Assembly (NCBI GenBank): GCA_022494885.1
Contig: JAGVSM010003958.1
Location: 62,001 to 126,000, forward strand
DNA from: Micrasema longulum
Taxonomy: Eukaryota; Arthropoda; Insecta; Trichoptera; Brachycentridae
Length of the DNA: 64,000 bases
Direction: 5' to 3'
Part shown: one piece after another, positions 22,660-34,739 of the stretch
Layout of the letters: every line of letters begins with the position of its first letter
How positions within the stretch are numbered: the stretch's first letter is position 1
Made by a program: the position numbers and the translations under genes
Notes under the pieces: model-generated
Seen by the model: the letters and a program-made list of their open reading frames with translations, nothing else
Told to the model about the DNA's origin: nothing
Databases searched by the model: none

Positions 22660-23200
22660 AAACTATGTTAAAGGCAAAACTGCTGAAAAAAAATTTAAAT
22701 ATTGGTGTCAAACAAGTCATGCTTAATCTAATTTTTCATAACAATGAATAATTTATACGCTCAATTGTTTGTAGGCAACAACATAATTGAAAACCCACGT
22801 GGCGACAGAAACTAGTTTACCCTATTGGATATTCCAAGCGGTACCACTGCAGTGCAGTGATCCGATGCAATATTAGTATCTATAAGAAATAGTTGAAAGT
22901 GCGCCCCAATAAATATAATTTCAACACGAGATAAGTGCGAGTGTACAAGTCAGTACTACACCCAGAAGCGTGCATGAAACTATGCAGTTACGATGCAGTT
23001 ACGATGCAATTCTTATTATGCAATAAACTGTTTAAATAGAGCTCTAGAGGGATTGTTGTTATTTTCAAATCGTATTCTAAATTTTATTGCATTCCATGGC
23101 TAAACTTAAGTACCAGGTTTTTTGTAACTTAAATAACTTAAAAATTATTTATTAAAATTGCATATTGTTGATTTTTTCTTTTTTTTAAATAATTGTTTGC
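22660..23200. other. AT-rich intergenic DNA
   Basis: A duplicated 11-mer (TATGCAGTTACGATGCAGTTACGATGCA, given here as the unit CAGTTACGATG) at 22980-23005 is the only structure noticed. Confidence 0.45.
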
Positions 23201-23204
23201 TCTA

Positions 23205-23269
23205 ATTATTTACCCAAATAATTCGATTTTGGTGACCATTTTAAACGAGTTTTAAAATAACTCACTATT
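23205..23269 (-). mobile_element. 3' half of a SINE-1 copy split by a LINE
   Basis: Carries the SINE-1 3' part (ATTTACCCAAATAATTCGAT, then TAACTCACTATTA). The family core then stops abruptly and resumes at 23924 with AAATGGAAATCAAG, so the 0.65-kb RTE-like piece sits inside this SINE. Confidence 0.75.
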
Positions 23270-23923
23270 ATACTACTACTACTACTACCATCACGCCATT
23301 TCCCCGTAGGAGTAGGCAGAGAGAATGGACCGCCACACACGTCTATCCTAGCACAAATTCCTAGCTTCTTCCACATTCATACATCTTGTCATACATGCCC
23401 TTCGGTTCTGTCTGCTTTTGACATGACCAGACTTAAGATTTTGGTTTATCTGATCATGCCACGTCTTCCTTGGTCGTCTTCGTCTCACGTTGCCGTTCAT
23501 TTTCGCCATATATACTTGTTTTACCATTCTTTCGTCGTCCATTCGTTCTACGTGACCAAACCATCTCAGAGACCCTTTTTTAATCTGATCAATTATACTA
23601 GAATCAGATTTACACTCTCGTCTGATTTCATCATTCGTAACCCTGTCATACATCGATTTCCTACACATTCGTCTAAGAGATCGCATTTCAACCGCGTTCA
23701 CTCGGCTTTCATCTTTTCTCTGCCAGTTTCATGTTTCACTTCCATACATAAGTGTTGGGACTAAAACTCTGTTGTGCACTGCCAGTTTAGCTCCGATTGA
23801 CATACTTTTATTCGAAATTACTGTGCTTAGTGCTCCGTTCATTTTGTTTCCCGCATTCACTCTTCTTTCAACATCTTTTTCTACTCTTCAATCCCTTGAG
23901 AACATGCTTCCCAGATACACAAA
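23270..23923 (-). mobile_element. 5'-truncated RTE-like LINE inserted in SINE-1
   Basis: On the minus strand the frame reads LSTVISNKSMSIGAKLAVHN, LVPTLMYGSET and LRWFGHVERMDDERMVKQVY and then RRRRPRKTWHDQ, RRACMTRCMNVEEARNLC, the same C-terminal architecture as the element at 18.5 kb. The 3' tail is a (TAG)n run (seen as TACTACTAC from 23271). It lies between two halves of a SINE-1. A frameshift near 23720 separates the first part from the open frame at 23348-23701. Confidence 0.85.
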
Positions 23924-24005
23924 TGGAAATCAAGTTGCGGTATAGGGGGGTGCGAACTTCAGATCTTTGATCCATGAGTCCACGACACTAGCCACGGGAG
24001 TACAA
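23924..24005 (-). mobile_element. 5' half of the SINE-1 copy split by a LINE
   Basis: Read on the minus strand it has GGGTTGTACTCCCGTGGCTA and a B-box-like stretch, continuing the copy that begins at 23205. Between the halves lies the RTE-like fragment. Confidence 0.75.
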
Positions 24006-24520
24006 CCCAATTCTATGAACATTAGAAAAAATTACAAATAAATAGATTTTTAGAAGAATTGGAAAAAAACTAAATTTTATTTTCAGTAAATTAGTATTCC
24101 AATCTGTTGTAAAGCCACGCATAAACTTTTGCTCTGCAGTCTAAAAACTATACGTTTTTGAAAAAAAAACTAATTAGACAGAACAAGGTAATGAGAGTAG
24201 TATTAAAAGATGGGCATTGCACCAAAATTCAGTTCATGTTAGGTAAATTTAAAAAAAATATTCGGATTAATACTCTGATTTTCATTAATTACTGGTTGAA
24301 AAATTGATGGCTTCCAGGATAGATTTCGGAAGGTATTAAATGTAGTAAGGGTTTCCATTACTACGGGACAAGAAGTGGAGGTGATTTCAGGCTTCCAAGG
24401 GTAAGACTGACTAGAACTCAGAACACAATTTAATAATGGGTGTAAAAATGATTAATGAGCTGCCAGAAAAAGAAGCTGGAAGCGTCACTTTTCGATCAAA
24501 ATGGTTTGTTTACATTCATC

Positions 24521-24772
24521 ATCATTCCCTTTCCGCAACGAATAGTGCATAGGGCACTACATTGGTATACCAATCGCAGCGTATCTTGATCATTTTTGTA
24601 ACATGAAAGTGAGATGATCAGTCTTACGTTTCAAGTAACAGTCCAGAGACTATGAAATATTCTAGTGTAAAAACACCCTTACAAATATTTCATATCAACC
24701 ATGTCGGGAATCGAACCCGAGACCTCTTGCAAATTAAGGAAACGCGCCAACCATTACACCGTAAAGCCGACA
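24521..24772 (-). mobile_element. SINE-2 full-length copy
   Basis: On the minus strand: tRNA-like head GTCGGCTTTACGGTGTAATG, B box GGTCTCGGGTTCGATTCCCG, a body of about 170 bases and a 3' end of GAATGATGATGAATG. The head resembles a tRNA with A and B boxes, but the rest is not a tRNA. Confidence 0.85.
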
Positions 24773-25682
24773 TTTCCATTAGGAATAAATAAAATATTAT
24801 GTAGAATTCCACCCAAGTCATGGTGAAAATAGCTTTGTCTTCAAAGGTGTGTAAAATTATAATAATCTCAATAAATAAATTGAAATTAAAAATAATATTT
24901 CAATAAATAAATTCAAAGTAAATCTAAAGAAATTTTTTAAATACCTTTGAAAACGGCATTAAATGTAAATTAGTATGAATTTATTATTATTTTATGTTTT
25001 TTTTCTTCATATATTCTATGTTTTTTTTTTCTTCTCATATAGTCGTATATTCAAAATTATATAAACTCTTATAAATAAACAACTACAACAGTGTAAGTCA
25101 CTCTTCAAGCACAAGAGTTTTTTTTTTTTTGAGAGGTACAGAAATAACATTTTCTAGATGTATAAAAGTAGATCTGAATGGAATTTTTTTTTTAATGTAC
25201 ATTTTATGAAATTTATTAATAAAATAAAAAATATTAGATAAATTCAAGTTAGGTATGTTTATTTTGATTTTTGATTAAGTGGTATAGAAGTTTATAAATT
25301 TATTTTACGTTATATATTTACAAGCTAAATAAATAGGTAAATACAATGAAATAAACAAGTTAAACCAAAAAATGTGGAGATCGTGTTTTATGGGTTACTG
25401 TGCTGACTGTCGTTTGCATTATTTGCCGACGTTTCTGAAAGAATTTTAGCGTCCAATTTCAAGTTTAATTTATCATCCTCATATATCGATTAATGCGGTA
25501 TTTATCTTGGAGAATAACATCAATTCTGATGATAGTCGCTGTAACGCATTCCGGAACGTCGACAAAGAATGCTAACTTCAAATGACACAATAAGCAAAAC
25601 AAAAACTATTTGCGTCCAAACGGCCTTAATTAAAGAAAAAATCTGTCCAATTTGTGATTTATTATTGATTATGATTTTGAAA

Positions 25683-25934
25683 TTGCACGGTCAGTGCGTT
25701 TGCTTACCATACAAGAGGTCTCGGGTCCGATTCCCGACATGGTTGATATGAAACATTTATTTGAAAGGGTGTTTTTAGACTAGTATATTTTATGGTCCCT
25801 GGACTGGTACCTGAGGCGTAAGACTGATCATCTTACCTTCATGTAAAAATATTGATCAACATACGTTGCAATTGGTGTACCTTAGTAGTGCCCAATGCAC
25901 CATTAGAAGCGGAAAGGGAATGATGATGATGATT
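25683..25934 (+). mobile_element. SINE-2 full-length copy
   Basis: B box GGTCTCGGGTCCGATTCCCG, body with TATGGTCCCTGGACTGGTAC, GCACCATTAGAAGCGG and tail GGGAATGATGATGATGA. It mirrors the copy at 24.5 kb, 0.9 kb away in the opposite orientation. Confidence 0.85.
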
Positions 25935-25939
25935 TAGTA

Positions 25940-26755
25940 AAATTAAGTAAAATATTTGACCACTAAGTTAATGCTTTTAATCTGAAAAATACAAACTTAA
26001 TATTTCATTTCCTCTATTTTCTATCAATATAAGAATTATTATTATTTAAATATTTTGTTAAAAGAACTTTTTATAAATATGTCAATAATTAATTTTTTCC
26101 TACATTGCCCTTTTAAGGCAGAAATTAAAATTATCAACAGTTTTAAAACTCACGCAGTATATGGCTGTATTCTTAAATTGTTTTAACATTTATTTATAAG
26201 TCAATGATACAATATTTTCCGCACAGTATAAATATAATCACATGTGATTTTTTCATTGACACCTATAGGTAGCATTTATAAATAAATTAAGGATACGCGA
26301 GTAAAATCTGGTTCCATGGACCCTGATATGACCTTAATTTTATAGACTTGATAGCATTGGTAAGTTAAGGCTGTACTTATTTCGGTTTACTTTATTTTAA
26401 ATTAAGGATGCGATAAGTATACCCAGCGATCCTGAATTTATATAATTAATTAAGTTGACATTAGGAGGCATATCATTATTCTCAAGTGGATACTGGTATA
26501 ATTATTGTTTGGTAATAAGCGTTAATTTATCAACAGCTAAAGTGTATGGTGACATTTTAGTAAATCACGAAATCAAATTTTAATTGACAACATGTACGAA
26601 AAAAAACTTATTTTATTTACGTTTTTTTTTTATGCAATCAATTTATAAGGAGACTGCTGCGAGACATTGTATGCGTTTATTTATTATTAAATATAATGTT
26701 GCCCACGTTATTTTTCTTAGTTTTTTTAATTTGTAAACACCTTTTTGGTTATTGT
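25940..26755. other. AT-rich intergenic DNA
   Basis: No exon or repeat landmark seen after the SINE-2 tail. Confidence 0.5.
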
Positions 26756-26759
26756 TTGC

Positions 26760-27400
26760 GCGAGTGGTTGGTGGAATTGAGTGGTTTGTGGCTGAATAGA
26801 CCGCGAGTTGATGAAAGTCCACCTATCCTATCCATCTTGTGATTTCCCAACTTCCAATGTTTATTTTTTCTCCTCGTCGCTATGGCCATGGGTAGCTACG
26901 ATTGCTATAAGAACCATTGTCATTATCCATAGCAACCAATATCAACGATCTCGTTTTTTTCTATGTGCATAATCTGTTCTGTCAACAACCGCACGCATCA
27001 TATTTTATTTGCCCGAATTCGCTCGCCCTTCAATCGCATCTGCTCGCATCCGCACACCTCTACATTTTCTGACCGCCGTGCCGCCAAATTCACATATATA
27101 TTCCTCGAATAACTATAGTAGAACTGCTGTGTTCGCCAAAAAGGGAAACACTACCCAGAAGCCAGGACTTGGAGATTTAGCATCCGGATTCCTGTTCCTG
27201 ATCCCCTTTCCTTACTTCCCAAAGGTGGGATTTTCGTCAGCTGTAGTTTGTTTGGCCACACACCGTTCTTGTCCGCATCTGCCATCATCGCGCAAACGCA
27301 TCTTTTCTTTCCTTGCAAAAATTAACACATATCAACGATTCATTCAAATAATACCTACGCAAATAATAATCGCCACACCAGTTTTTTTTTTCTGAATTTT
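26760..27400. other. GC-richer island with an ATG-less open frame
   Basis: This 640-bp block is clearly richer in G+C than its flanks. The plus frame 27009-27395 is open for 128 codons but has no ATG at its start; it contains NNYSRTAVFAKKGNTTQKPG and LASGFLFLIPFPYFPK and could be an exon (AAG|GTGGGA donor near 27226) or a decayed repeat. A near-consensus RFX X-box (TTATCCATAGCAAC) lies at about 26924. No domain recognised. Confidence 0.25.
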
Positions 27401-27489
27401 CCTTGTAGAATAATATTTCAAATACCAATAAATGAAATGGTTTGTATTTTTATGCCACACGCGAGCTTAATATTGAACATAAGTTTCGA

Positions 27490-27563
27490 GTATTCAGAAT
27501 TATCCATCATCAGGGTAAATATAAACGTAATATTTACAGTTGATGATGGGTATTTCTGAATAC
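27490..27563. repeat. Short foldback
   Basis: GTATTCAGAATTATCCATCA at the left and TGATGGGTATTTCTGAATAC at the right are near-perfect inverses with about 28 bases between. It may be a solo hairpin MITE. Confidence 0.7.
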
Positions 27564-27597
27564 GATGTATGGCGCTTTTGGTTAACACATTACAATA

Positions 27598-27650
27598 AAG
27601 ATGGAGAACATTTCAGAGAGGAAATACGGAAGTTTAGGCATTAACATGTT
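27598..27650. mobile_element. MITE family A terminal fragment
   Basis: AAGATGGAGAACATTTCAGA then AAGTTTAGGCATTAACATG resemble the left arm at 54.6 kb. Weak. Confidence 0.35.
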
Positions 27651-28049
27651 TTATGACAGTTTATATTTCTAATTATTTTATTTGAAGCACGTATTAAGTT
27701 AGTTCTTATCAGATCTCATTTAAATTTATTTAGTCAATTTCATCACATAGTATACGATACTAAGACGCTGCTGTTAAGGGGCCTACGAACATACTCGACA
27801 TTTGGCAATCGTCGAGCTGCATCAAATTTGATCATCAAATGTCGCATGTTGCTGCCAGATTCGCTCAATTTTTGACGATCGTCCTCTTAAACTAGATATT
27901 CTCGTCATTAGACGTTGATCATCTCATGCCACCGACAAATATCTCGTGTTTGTTTAGGTACCTTAAGAGTGTTTCACTTAGAAGCAAAAATTCAATAAAA
28001 TATATTATTTCAAAATAAATCTACTACCTAATTTTTGTTCTTCCCCTTG

Positions 28050-28165
28050 GCTGTATGTCCCATTTACTTGGGGTAAGCCCTCCAAGTTCACAGTCTACAC
28101 GTCAGACTAGGAGATTTGTTGTTTGGTTCCTGTTTTACGGCCGGTTGCCACCTGACGCCGAGACA
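28050..28165 (+). repeat. Dispersed repeat with a TTTACGGCCGG motif
   Basis: CTTGGCTGTATGTCCCATTT, then GTTTTACGGCCGGTTGCCAC and CTGACGCCGAGAC: a motif I recall from common dispersed repeats of many invertebrates. The assignment to a family is from memory. A similar CGACGCCGACGCC stretch is at about 29035. Confidence 0.4.
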
Positions 28166-28203
28166 ATAAAAGCATTAACCACTTTTCCGAAAGTGTTCCT
28201 ACA

Positions 28204-28455
28204 GACATGTGTCTTTCTTTAGTTTTGCATATTCACTATCAATTTTTTTTAAACTAATTAAGCGAAAATGTAATATTTCTTCGCAATCAACCGCGGAAAA
28301 ACAAAACAAAGAATCTTTAAAAGCTTTCATTGTCAATTGGTGATCAATTAAATACACATGATCAGTACAATCACCTTTTTCTAATTTCCCAGTATGACAG
28401 TGAATAATTACAGTGTTAGTTCCAAATTGAGACTGCAGGTGCATGCTCCAGATCC
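28204..28455 (-). other. Unidentified open frame, possible exon or repeat-derived ORF
   Basis: On the minus strand after TTCTTTCTTTCCAAAG the frame is open for over 80 codons (MHLQSQFGTNTVIIHCHTGK, then DHVYLIDHQLTMKAFKDSLF, CEEILHFRLISLKKID) to a stop at 28199-28201. The composition is plausible protein, but there is no downstream partner and a repeat motif lies 40 bases away. No family recognised. Confidence 0.25.
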
Positions 28456-29109
28456 CGCTTTGGAAAGAAAGAAGAACGTAGTAATACAAACAAATTAAAC
28501 AACGACACAAAACCCAAATGCTTGTAGGAAATGTTAAAAGAATTTGCGCTATACAACATGCACTCAAGCAACAGAAAAAAAATGATAAGTATACCAAAAC
28601 ACATAAGTACTTCGAATTATCAAGACACTACTGGCAAAGTCCTAACTCAGATCCTAATATGATCCCTATCGAACTCAGGCGAAATTACATATCGTCATGA
28701 TACTGATTCCTCGCAAAAACCCCAATTGTCCTAATACCAACAATAGGAACAATCCTGTGCAGAGACCCTAATTGTCCTAACATCCTCTCAGACCTTAAAG
28801 CAGACGAAACGGGTCCTAGAGCATGGTCAGCGCGCGGTTCTCTTGAGTTAGTCTACTATTTAGATTTGCAATTTACCACTTCCCTTATATGGGACAAAAA
28901 CAACACAGACGGTCAAGAGTTCAGTTCAGACAACCGATGCTATTACCCAAGTTTATTTATCTTAAACTGATTTAGTTCTCATGACGGTGAGACCCCTTTT
29001 GCTGAGGCTTAGGAAGCCACCGTTGACTTGTGTTCCTCCCCGACGCCGACGCCGCTGGCTTCCAGCAGCCCATTGTTCAAAGTATGCCAGGGTGGCTGGA
29101 GAAAAGATA

Positions 29110-31060
29110 TAAATCTACTACCTACGTACAATAATAATTAATAAATTGTATTATAAACGTTTTTAAAATCTACAAACAGTCAGATTTTTTAAATACTCGC
29201 ATTTTAACAGATTATTATAAAGAGAGAAAGCTGATTTATTAATCATATAATTAATGTTCTCAGAAGGATTAAGTTAAGCACATTTTATTTTTATCTCATT
29301 TAAGATTTATCATCACCGGCGCCCTCAAATTAGATCAAACTTAAGATGCACTGGAAAAAAATTGACACAGTCTAAAAAGACGCTGTAAAAAGGTGGTTTT
29401 TATAAAAATCGTATAGCGAAAGCGTTTATTAATAATAGTCAATCCCTTCTCATGAGGTTGTTTAGTTAACCGGTTTAAAAAAAAAACGGTCCAGCAACCT
29501 GTCATGCGACCGCTAAGTCCCATTTGTGGAATTGTAGTCATTCGTTACTGGAAGATTATGAATTTGTTAAAATAATCATTAAAATATGATTTACAGCCAA
29601 ACCTGCTACTTTAATAGGTCTTTAGTAAATAATACTAATTTATGGGGCTGTAAATACGATTTTTTGTAATCTCGGTTTATAAAAAAACTTCTTAATAAAT
29701 GTATTGTCATTCTAATTGCCATATTTTGTATTTTATGAGTTCAAGTTTTGGACTATTTTCACATTTCAATTACACATTAACCCGTGTGACGTCACATATA
29801 CTGACGTCATTAGCAAAAACCAGTTCTTTGCAAAATTCACATTTTGAGATAAAACACTTTTCAGTATTTATCAACTTTATGCTAATTTAAAAAAAAACTA
29901 ATTAGTCATAAGTAAAAACACAGTATTTCAATTATTTGTAAAGCGTAAAAACTGTGCTACATTGAGTTTTTGCTGATGAAAAAACTTTAAATATGACGTT
30001 TTATTCAATAAAATATATTTTTACTGCTCTGCTCTATATACCAAATGGATCGGAATTTATTGTAGAAATTTACCTCATATTTAGGTCATTTTGGGATTTC
30101 TGTCGAAAAGCTTCCTTTTTTTGCTTATGACGGCATTGTATGGCTCCATAGTTAAGACTTGATATAGGTATCTCTCTTATTTTTAAAAACAATGAAGTCT
30201 GAAGTGAGAAAATATTGTTATTATTTTCACAAATTATGGAAAAAAGACTTTTTAATAGTACATGCATAATATATTATGTTATTTTTTATGCAAATAGTAT
30301 ATTTGTTTTATGGGCAATCAATAAAAACTTTTTATCAAATAATAGAATGGCCTATTATTTTTTTTTTCTATCGCTGAATGTGAGTTCAATGAGAAAAAAA
30401 CAAATACCGTTTGATAATGACATAATAAATTGTTATAAATAATCAGATAAAATAAAACAAATTTGTGGTTTGTTTTGACTTTTGATTGTTATTGAAATGA
30501 ACAGGCGATTTGCACAAAGCGTGATCTATCAGTTTTAACTGAATGCCAATAACTACTAGTTTTAAATGTCAAAAATGTACCAAGATCTCACCCATCCGCA
30601 AAACTCTATTAATTCTAGTATCCGGCCTAGCACAATACAATAGGATCAACACAATATAATCGCAGAACTGTTTGGTATGGCGAATCGCTGAATTCAATAG
30701 TCTAGATAAAAACTATTCTTAAGAATATATACATATGTACCCTATTTCTTGATTTATTTGCGTTAACATTTTCATTAAAGAGTTTTTATTGTACAAAATA
30801 TTGTTAATAAATGGAAAAATAAATAAAGGAATATATTAAAACACATTTTTAGACACACAAGCCAAAAACATTTCTTAAATGATAAGTAAATTTAAAACAT
30901 TACAAACATTCATTTTTAAAAAATTATAACCTTTTTTCTTTATTTTTGCATGTTATGTTCACATATAATTGATAAACAATATCTAAACAGAACAAATTGT
31001 GATTATTACACCAATGTCGTTTGTATTGTTTATTGTTTGTGAACCATAATAAATATAATA
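29110..31060. other. AT-rich stretch without a gene
   Basis: Contains two CRE-like TGACGTCA-type cores at 29787-29812 and the small inverted repeat at 29.59 kb, but no exon signal. The CRE-like words have no gene context. Confidence 0.45.
29586..29656. repeat. Small inverted repeat
   Basis: ATTTACAGCC and GGCTGTAAAT bracket about 48 bases. It may be the ends of a tiny TIR element; there is no second copy in the window. Confidence 0.4.
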
Positions 31061-31067
31061 AATAAAT

Positions 31068-31110
31068 AATAACGTAATGGCAAAGACGCACAGAAGGTTC
31101 GGGGTTCGAT
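31068..31110 (+). mobile_element. tRNA-like SINE remnant
   Basis: TAATGGCAAAGACGCACAGA followed by a B box GGTTCGATTCTC. Only a head is left; what follows to 31210 is unassigned. Confidence 0.4.
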
Positions 31111-31742
31111 TCTCGATAAGAACACAAAAAAATCCATGTGATTTTTCTCAGTTCTAAATATTCCGCGCTGTAATTCACCACTGTAATTGGCCCCCCTGAG
31201 CTGTTGTGTAATAAAAAACAAGTGCCTTTAATTTAATATATTGAAATTGATAACATATTTTTGTCGTGAATTTATGAATTTTTGAGTTTCACATTAAAAT
31301 AAACTATTTTTATTTTCATTGTTATAAACAATCGCCTGTTAATTCTGCATATCATATTTTAAATGAGAGTTCAAGGTTCGATTTTATACACTCGATGTTT
31401 TTTTTTCATTAAAACAAATATAACTATTTTAGATATTTTTAAAAAATGCACCGTCCGGTAAAATAATTAAAGCTACTTATAGCGTGTCAGTTTTGTGAAG
31501 GAAAAGATATTTTAAAAATAAAATGCTTTGGTAAATTCGTTAACATCTTGATTTCAGGTTATTTTCAGGTTTGATCATTTAAACTAACAATTGTTTAAAT
31601 ATAACCAATGTACCAATTTAATTCTTTAAAATTCATTCTACGTTCTAAATCATTAGACCTAAAAATAAGGTCAGTTTTGTTTTTGTGTTGAAATCCTATT
31701 TGAATTCCTAAGCGATCTAAATTTTGCTTTAAACAAACAACG

Positions 31743-31840
31743 AAATAACAATGAAAGTCTTTTCAACCACTGAAGGGTATCGTACCCGAGACCGCGATAT
31801 GCTAATTTACCGTGGTTCCCATTAGACTACGTACCAAGAA
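31743..31840 (-). mobile_element. tRNA-like SINE head
   Basis: Minus strand: GGTACGTAGTCTAATGGGAA (A-box region), then GGTCTCGGGTACGATACCC (B box), then AGTGGTTGAAAAGAC. It resembles SINE-2 in the B-box part but differs at both ends. Confidence 0.55.
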
Positions 31841-31849
31841 AGGTACAAG

Positions 31850-33320
31850 TTTTTAAGTTTAAACATTTTAAGGTAATTATGTTGATTAATTGCATTATAA
31901 TGAAAATATTTACCCAAAAACTTACTAGTTAACCCTATGACCCCTGAATATAGATTAAATAGGGTTTTTTAACTTTTATTTTTTAATTATATTATTTATA
32001 GATTGAAATTTTTTTTTTTATGTTTACTGCTTTTAAAACAAAGGAGTTATTTTTACGAAAATAATAACAGTACAAATTTGTACCGTCAGGGAATGGCAAT
32101 ATAAAAAGTTGTTATTTCATTTAATTCGAAATACCTTTTTACAAAAATAAATGAAAAACCAACATTTTCATTAAAAAAACATAAACAGTGCAAAAAAATT
32201 ACTTACTTGCCATCATAATTAAAATATTGAACTTTGTAAAGGAGTAGTAACTTTTTACAAGCAAACGGGTAACAACCAAATATCTCTTCGCAAAACTATT
32301 CTCCTGGGCAGTAATCTTCATCGGTACATATTGAGATAGTATAAAATATAACATTCGTTTATGTACGAAAAAATAATAGAAACGCACTACTTTGAACGAC
32401 GTCACTGGTTCATATGAACCAATCAATGATCTGATAGCTGTGAAGGATATCCGGTTTGCTTACCGTAAACAAACCAATCGAGAGAACTAACAGAGAAGAA
32501 CCTCTGACGTCACACGCGGAGTTATTTTAGAAGTACAAAACTTTAACAAATCATAGCGTTGATAAAACGATAACAATAAGAATAATTTTTGACTTTTTTT
32601 AAAAGTCTATTAACAAATAAAAAAAAACAAAAAAATACTTCCTCATTGAACATGTTTCGAAATAAAATTATATACATATTCTATTTTTCACACAGAAAAG
32701 TTAATTCTAAAATGGTGTTAAACGGGTTGTTAAATAATCCTAAAGCGGACAACGTATTGTTACCGAAACTAGTCAGTTACTTTGTAGACAACATTGAAGA
32801 TAAATGTTAACTTCCTTGAAAATTCCCGAAACTACTCAAAAACGTCCAAATATGTACTGACAGTGATTAGTTCCATAAAATGTATTTTCATATAAGATAT
32901 ACATGAGTTATTTTACACCTTGACAAATATGCACAGTCAAGATCAAATGGTTAAGGGAAAAAAATATTAACACAAGTTATTATGATAAACAAGTAATTCC
33001 TTTGCACAAAAAGGGTTGATGACGTATTGACTAGATAGGTAACCTTCGTAGCTAAAATCAAATAAAAAAATATGAAGTTTTATTTACTAATTGATATTAT
33101 GTGTGTACAAATACATTAATTTAAAGGTGTTTGGCAAAAAACAGTATTTACATATTAAAATTGTTAACGAAAAAAAAACACTTAAAGTTTCATACAAATT
33201 AGTAAAAAAAAGTCTTGCAAAAAATAAACTTGATTTAAACAAAAATTATACTTCACAACAAACGACGGAAGGTGGTAAAATTTACCGACGCAAATTAAAA
33301 ATATATGACTGCTAAAAATA
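31850..33320. other. AT-rich stretch without a gene
   Basis: A short similarity to the right end of the 51.2-kb TIR element (TTGAAGATAAATGTTAA at 32793) is the only landmark. Confidence 0.4.
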
Positions 33321-33405
33321 ACTGTCAAACTTTGCCTACCACTATCCTCCGCCCACCGCACACGACCGCAAATGTGCGTTCATCGAATTTAGTAGTTGAT
33401 ATTTT
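33320..33405 (-). mobile_element. RT C-terminal fragment related to 14.57 kb
   Basis: Minus strand: ACTAAATTCGATGAACGCAC then ATTTGCGGTCG, matching base for base most of the TKFSERAFAV region at 14.57 kb. The similarity is short and ends in a stop. Confidence 0.5.
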
Positions 33406-33619
33406 CTGTTTATAGACGAATTTGGAATTTGTTATTACGATTTTCTTTTTACTGATACTCGTTACCTTTTGCCAATGATATTTGTAATTTAGTAGGTGCA
33501 CTTTTCGTTTTAAAGGGACATTTGGCGTTTCTCCGTGTTTTACTTTATTGAGATTCCCCGGGCACTAAAAAGTCGCGTTTGTTGCGTGTTATGGACTGGA
33601 ATAGCAATTCATTCAAAGC

Positions 33620-34355
33620 AGGGGAATAATATGTAGAGACAACAGCTCTAAAGATACATTTTTCATCCATTGGTTTGGTTAAATCCAAAATTAGAACTAG
33701 GCTGGGTTATGGAAAGGCCGCAAAACTGGTATACCCTGCAGTCAGACATACTGATTTGAACCATCGAGGTATATAACTAGAGTAAGCATAAGCGTTCAAA
33801 ATACGGTCCCTTAACCTGCGGCCAATTGGCATATGTTTCATAGAACGGACTTTAGTCTGTTGCGAGCATTCCTCGCCTACTTTTGTGTCTCCTCGAAATG
33901 ACTTAAATGCCAACATGTACGCTAATACACTGCACAAATCGTCTGGAAAAGACAGAAATAGCAATGGTATAACCTTTCCCTGGTAATAAATGTTTTCATC
34001 TTAATCAATATTTGTTAAAAATAGATATTTTAATGTTAAAAAACGTTTTATTATTATGTTTCCAGTACAAATGTCCTAATGATTTTGACAGTTATCCCAC
34101 TCCTTCGTCCACAAGTGTATTTTTCCGTATATATAGTAAAACAGTAAGCAAATGTGACGCGTATGCGTAAGGAAGCAACATACTAAATAAAACTCACCGT
34201 AAACCGATATAAACAGTCCGTGCTTTTTACTGTACTATGTGTTTTGCTAGCCAAAGTAGATATGATATGACGTGATGACACTTGAATCCCTCGCTGGCCA
34301 TTCCCTTTCCTTTGGGGACGACTTTTTAGCTCAAATTTGTATGAAGTGTTGTCTC
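33620..34355 (-). other. Unassigned mixed-composition block
   Basis: Open frames at 33707-33964 and 34183-34374 (minus) have no recognisable motif; the composition is less AT-rich than the flanks. It is bounded on the right by the TACAGGGTG-type MITE. It may be a diverged transposon. Confidence 0.2.
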
Positions 34356-34738
34356 TATACAGGGTGTTTTTCAAACCGTGTCACATCCGAAACCACAATG
34401 ATCAGTATGGGCAAGAAGACATATTAGCATATACAAAAAAATATTTGGAACGCAGAAATTTTTGAAAAATAAAATATTTAAAAAAACAAATGGGTGGTTA
34501 CTTCTGCAGGGGAGAAGCAAGGGGATCGTGGCCATGTGGTTGACGGTGTATCAGACTCCCGCCTCCCCTTTCCTCGCTTCTCTTTTGCAAAAGTAAGCAA
34601 CCATTTGTTTTTTTAAATATTTTTTTTTGTAAATTTTATTCGTTCAAAAAAATTATTTTAATGTGCCAATATGTCTTTTTGCTCATACTGATCATCGTGG
34701 TTTCGGATATGACAGGGTTTAAAGAACATCCTGTATAT
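34356..34738. mobile_element. MITE with TACAGGGTG-type ends
   Basis: Ends TATACAGGGTGTTTTTCAAA and CATCCTGTATA are inverted; both arms share CATATCCGAAACCACGATGA-like sequence and an AATATGTCTT block for about 80 bases. A GC-richer core at 34500-34600 is itself a pair of near-inverted runs ending in AAACAAATGG / CCATTTGTTT. Flanking TA on both sides. Confidence 0.85.
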
Positions 34739-34739
34739 A

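Noticed and set aside
24700..24772. tRNA gene on the minus strand
   Set aside because: A and B boxes are present, but the tRNA-like head runs directly into the SINE-2 body and no acceptor stem closes.
29785..29815. CRE-type enhancer (two TGACGTCA-like cores)
   Set aside because: No promoter or exon nearby; two partial matches in AT-rich DNA are not enough.
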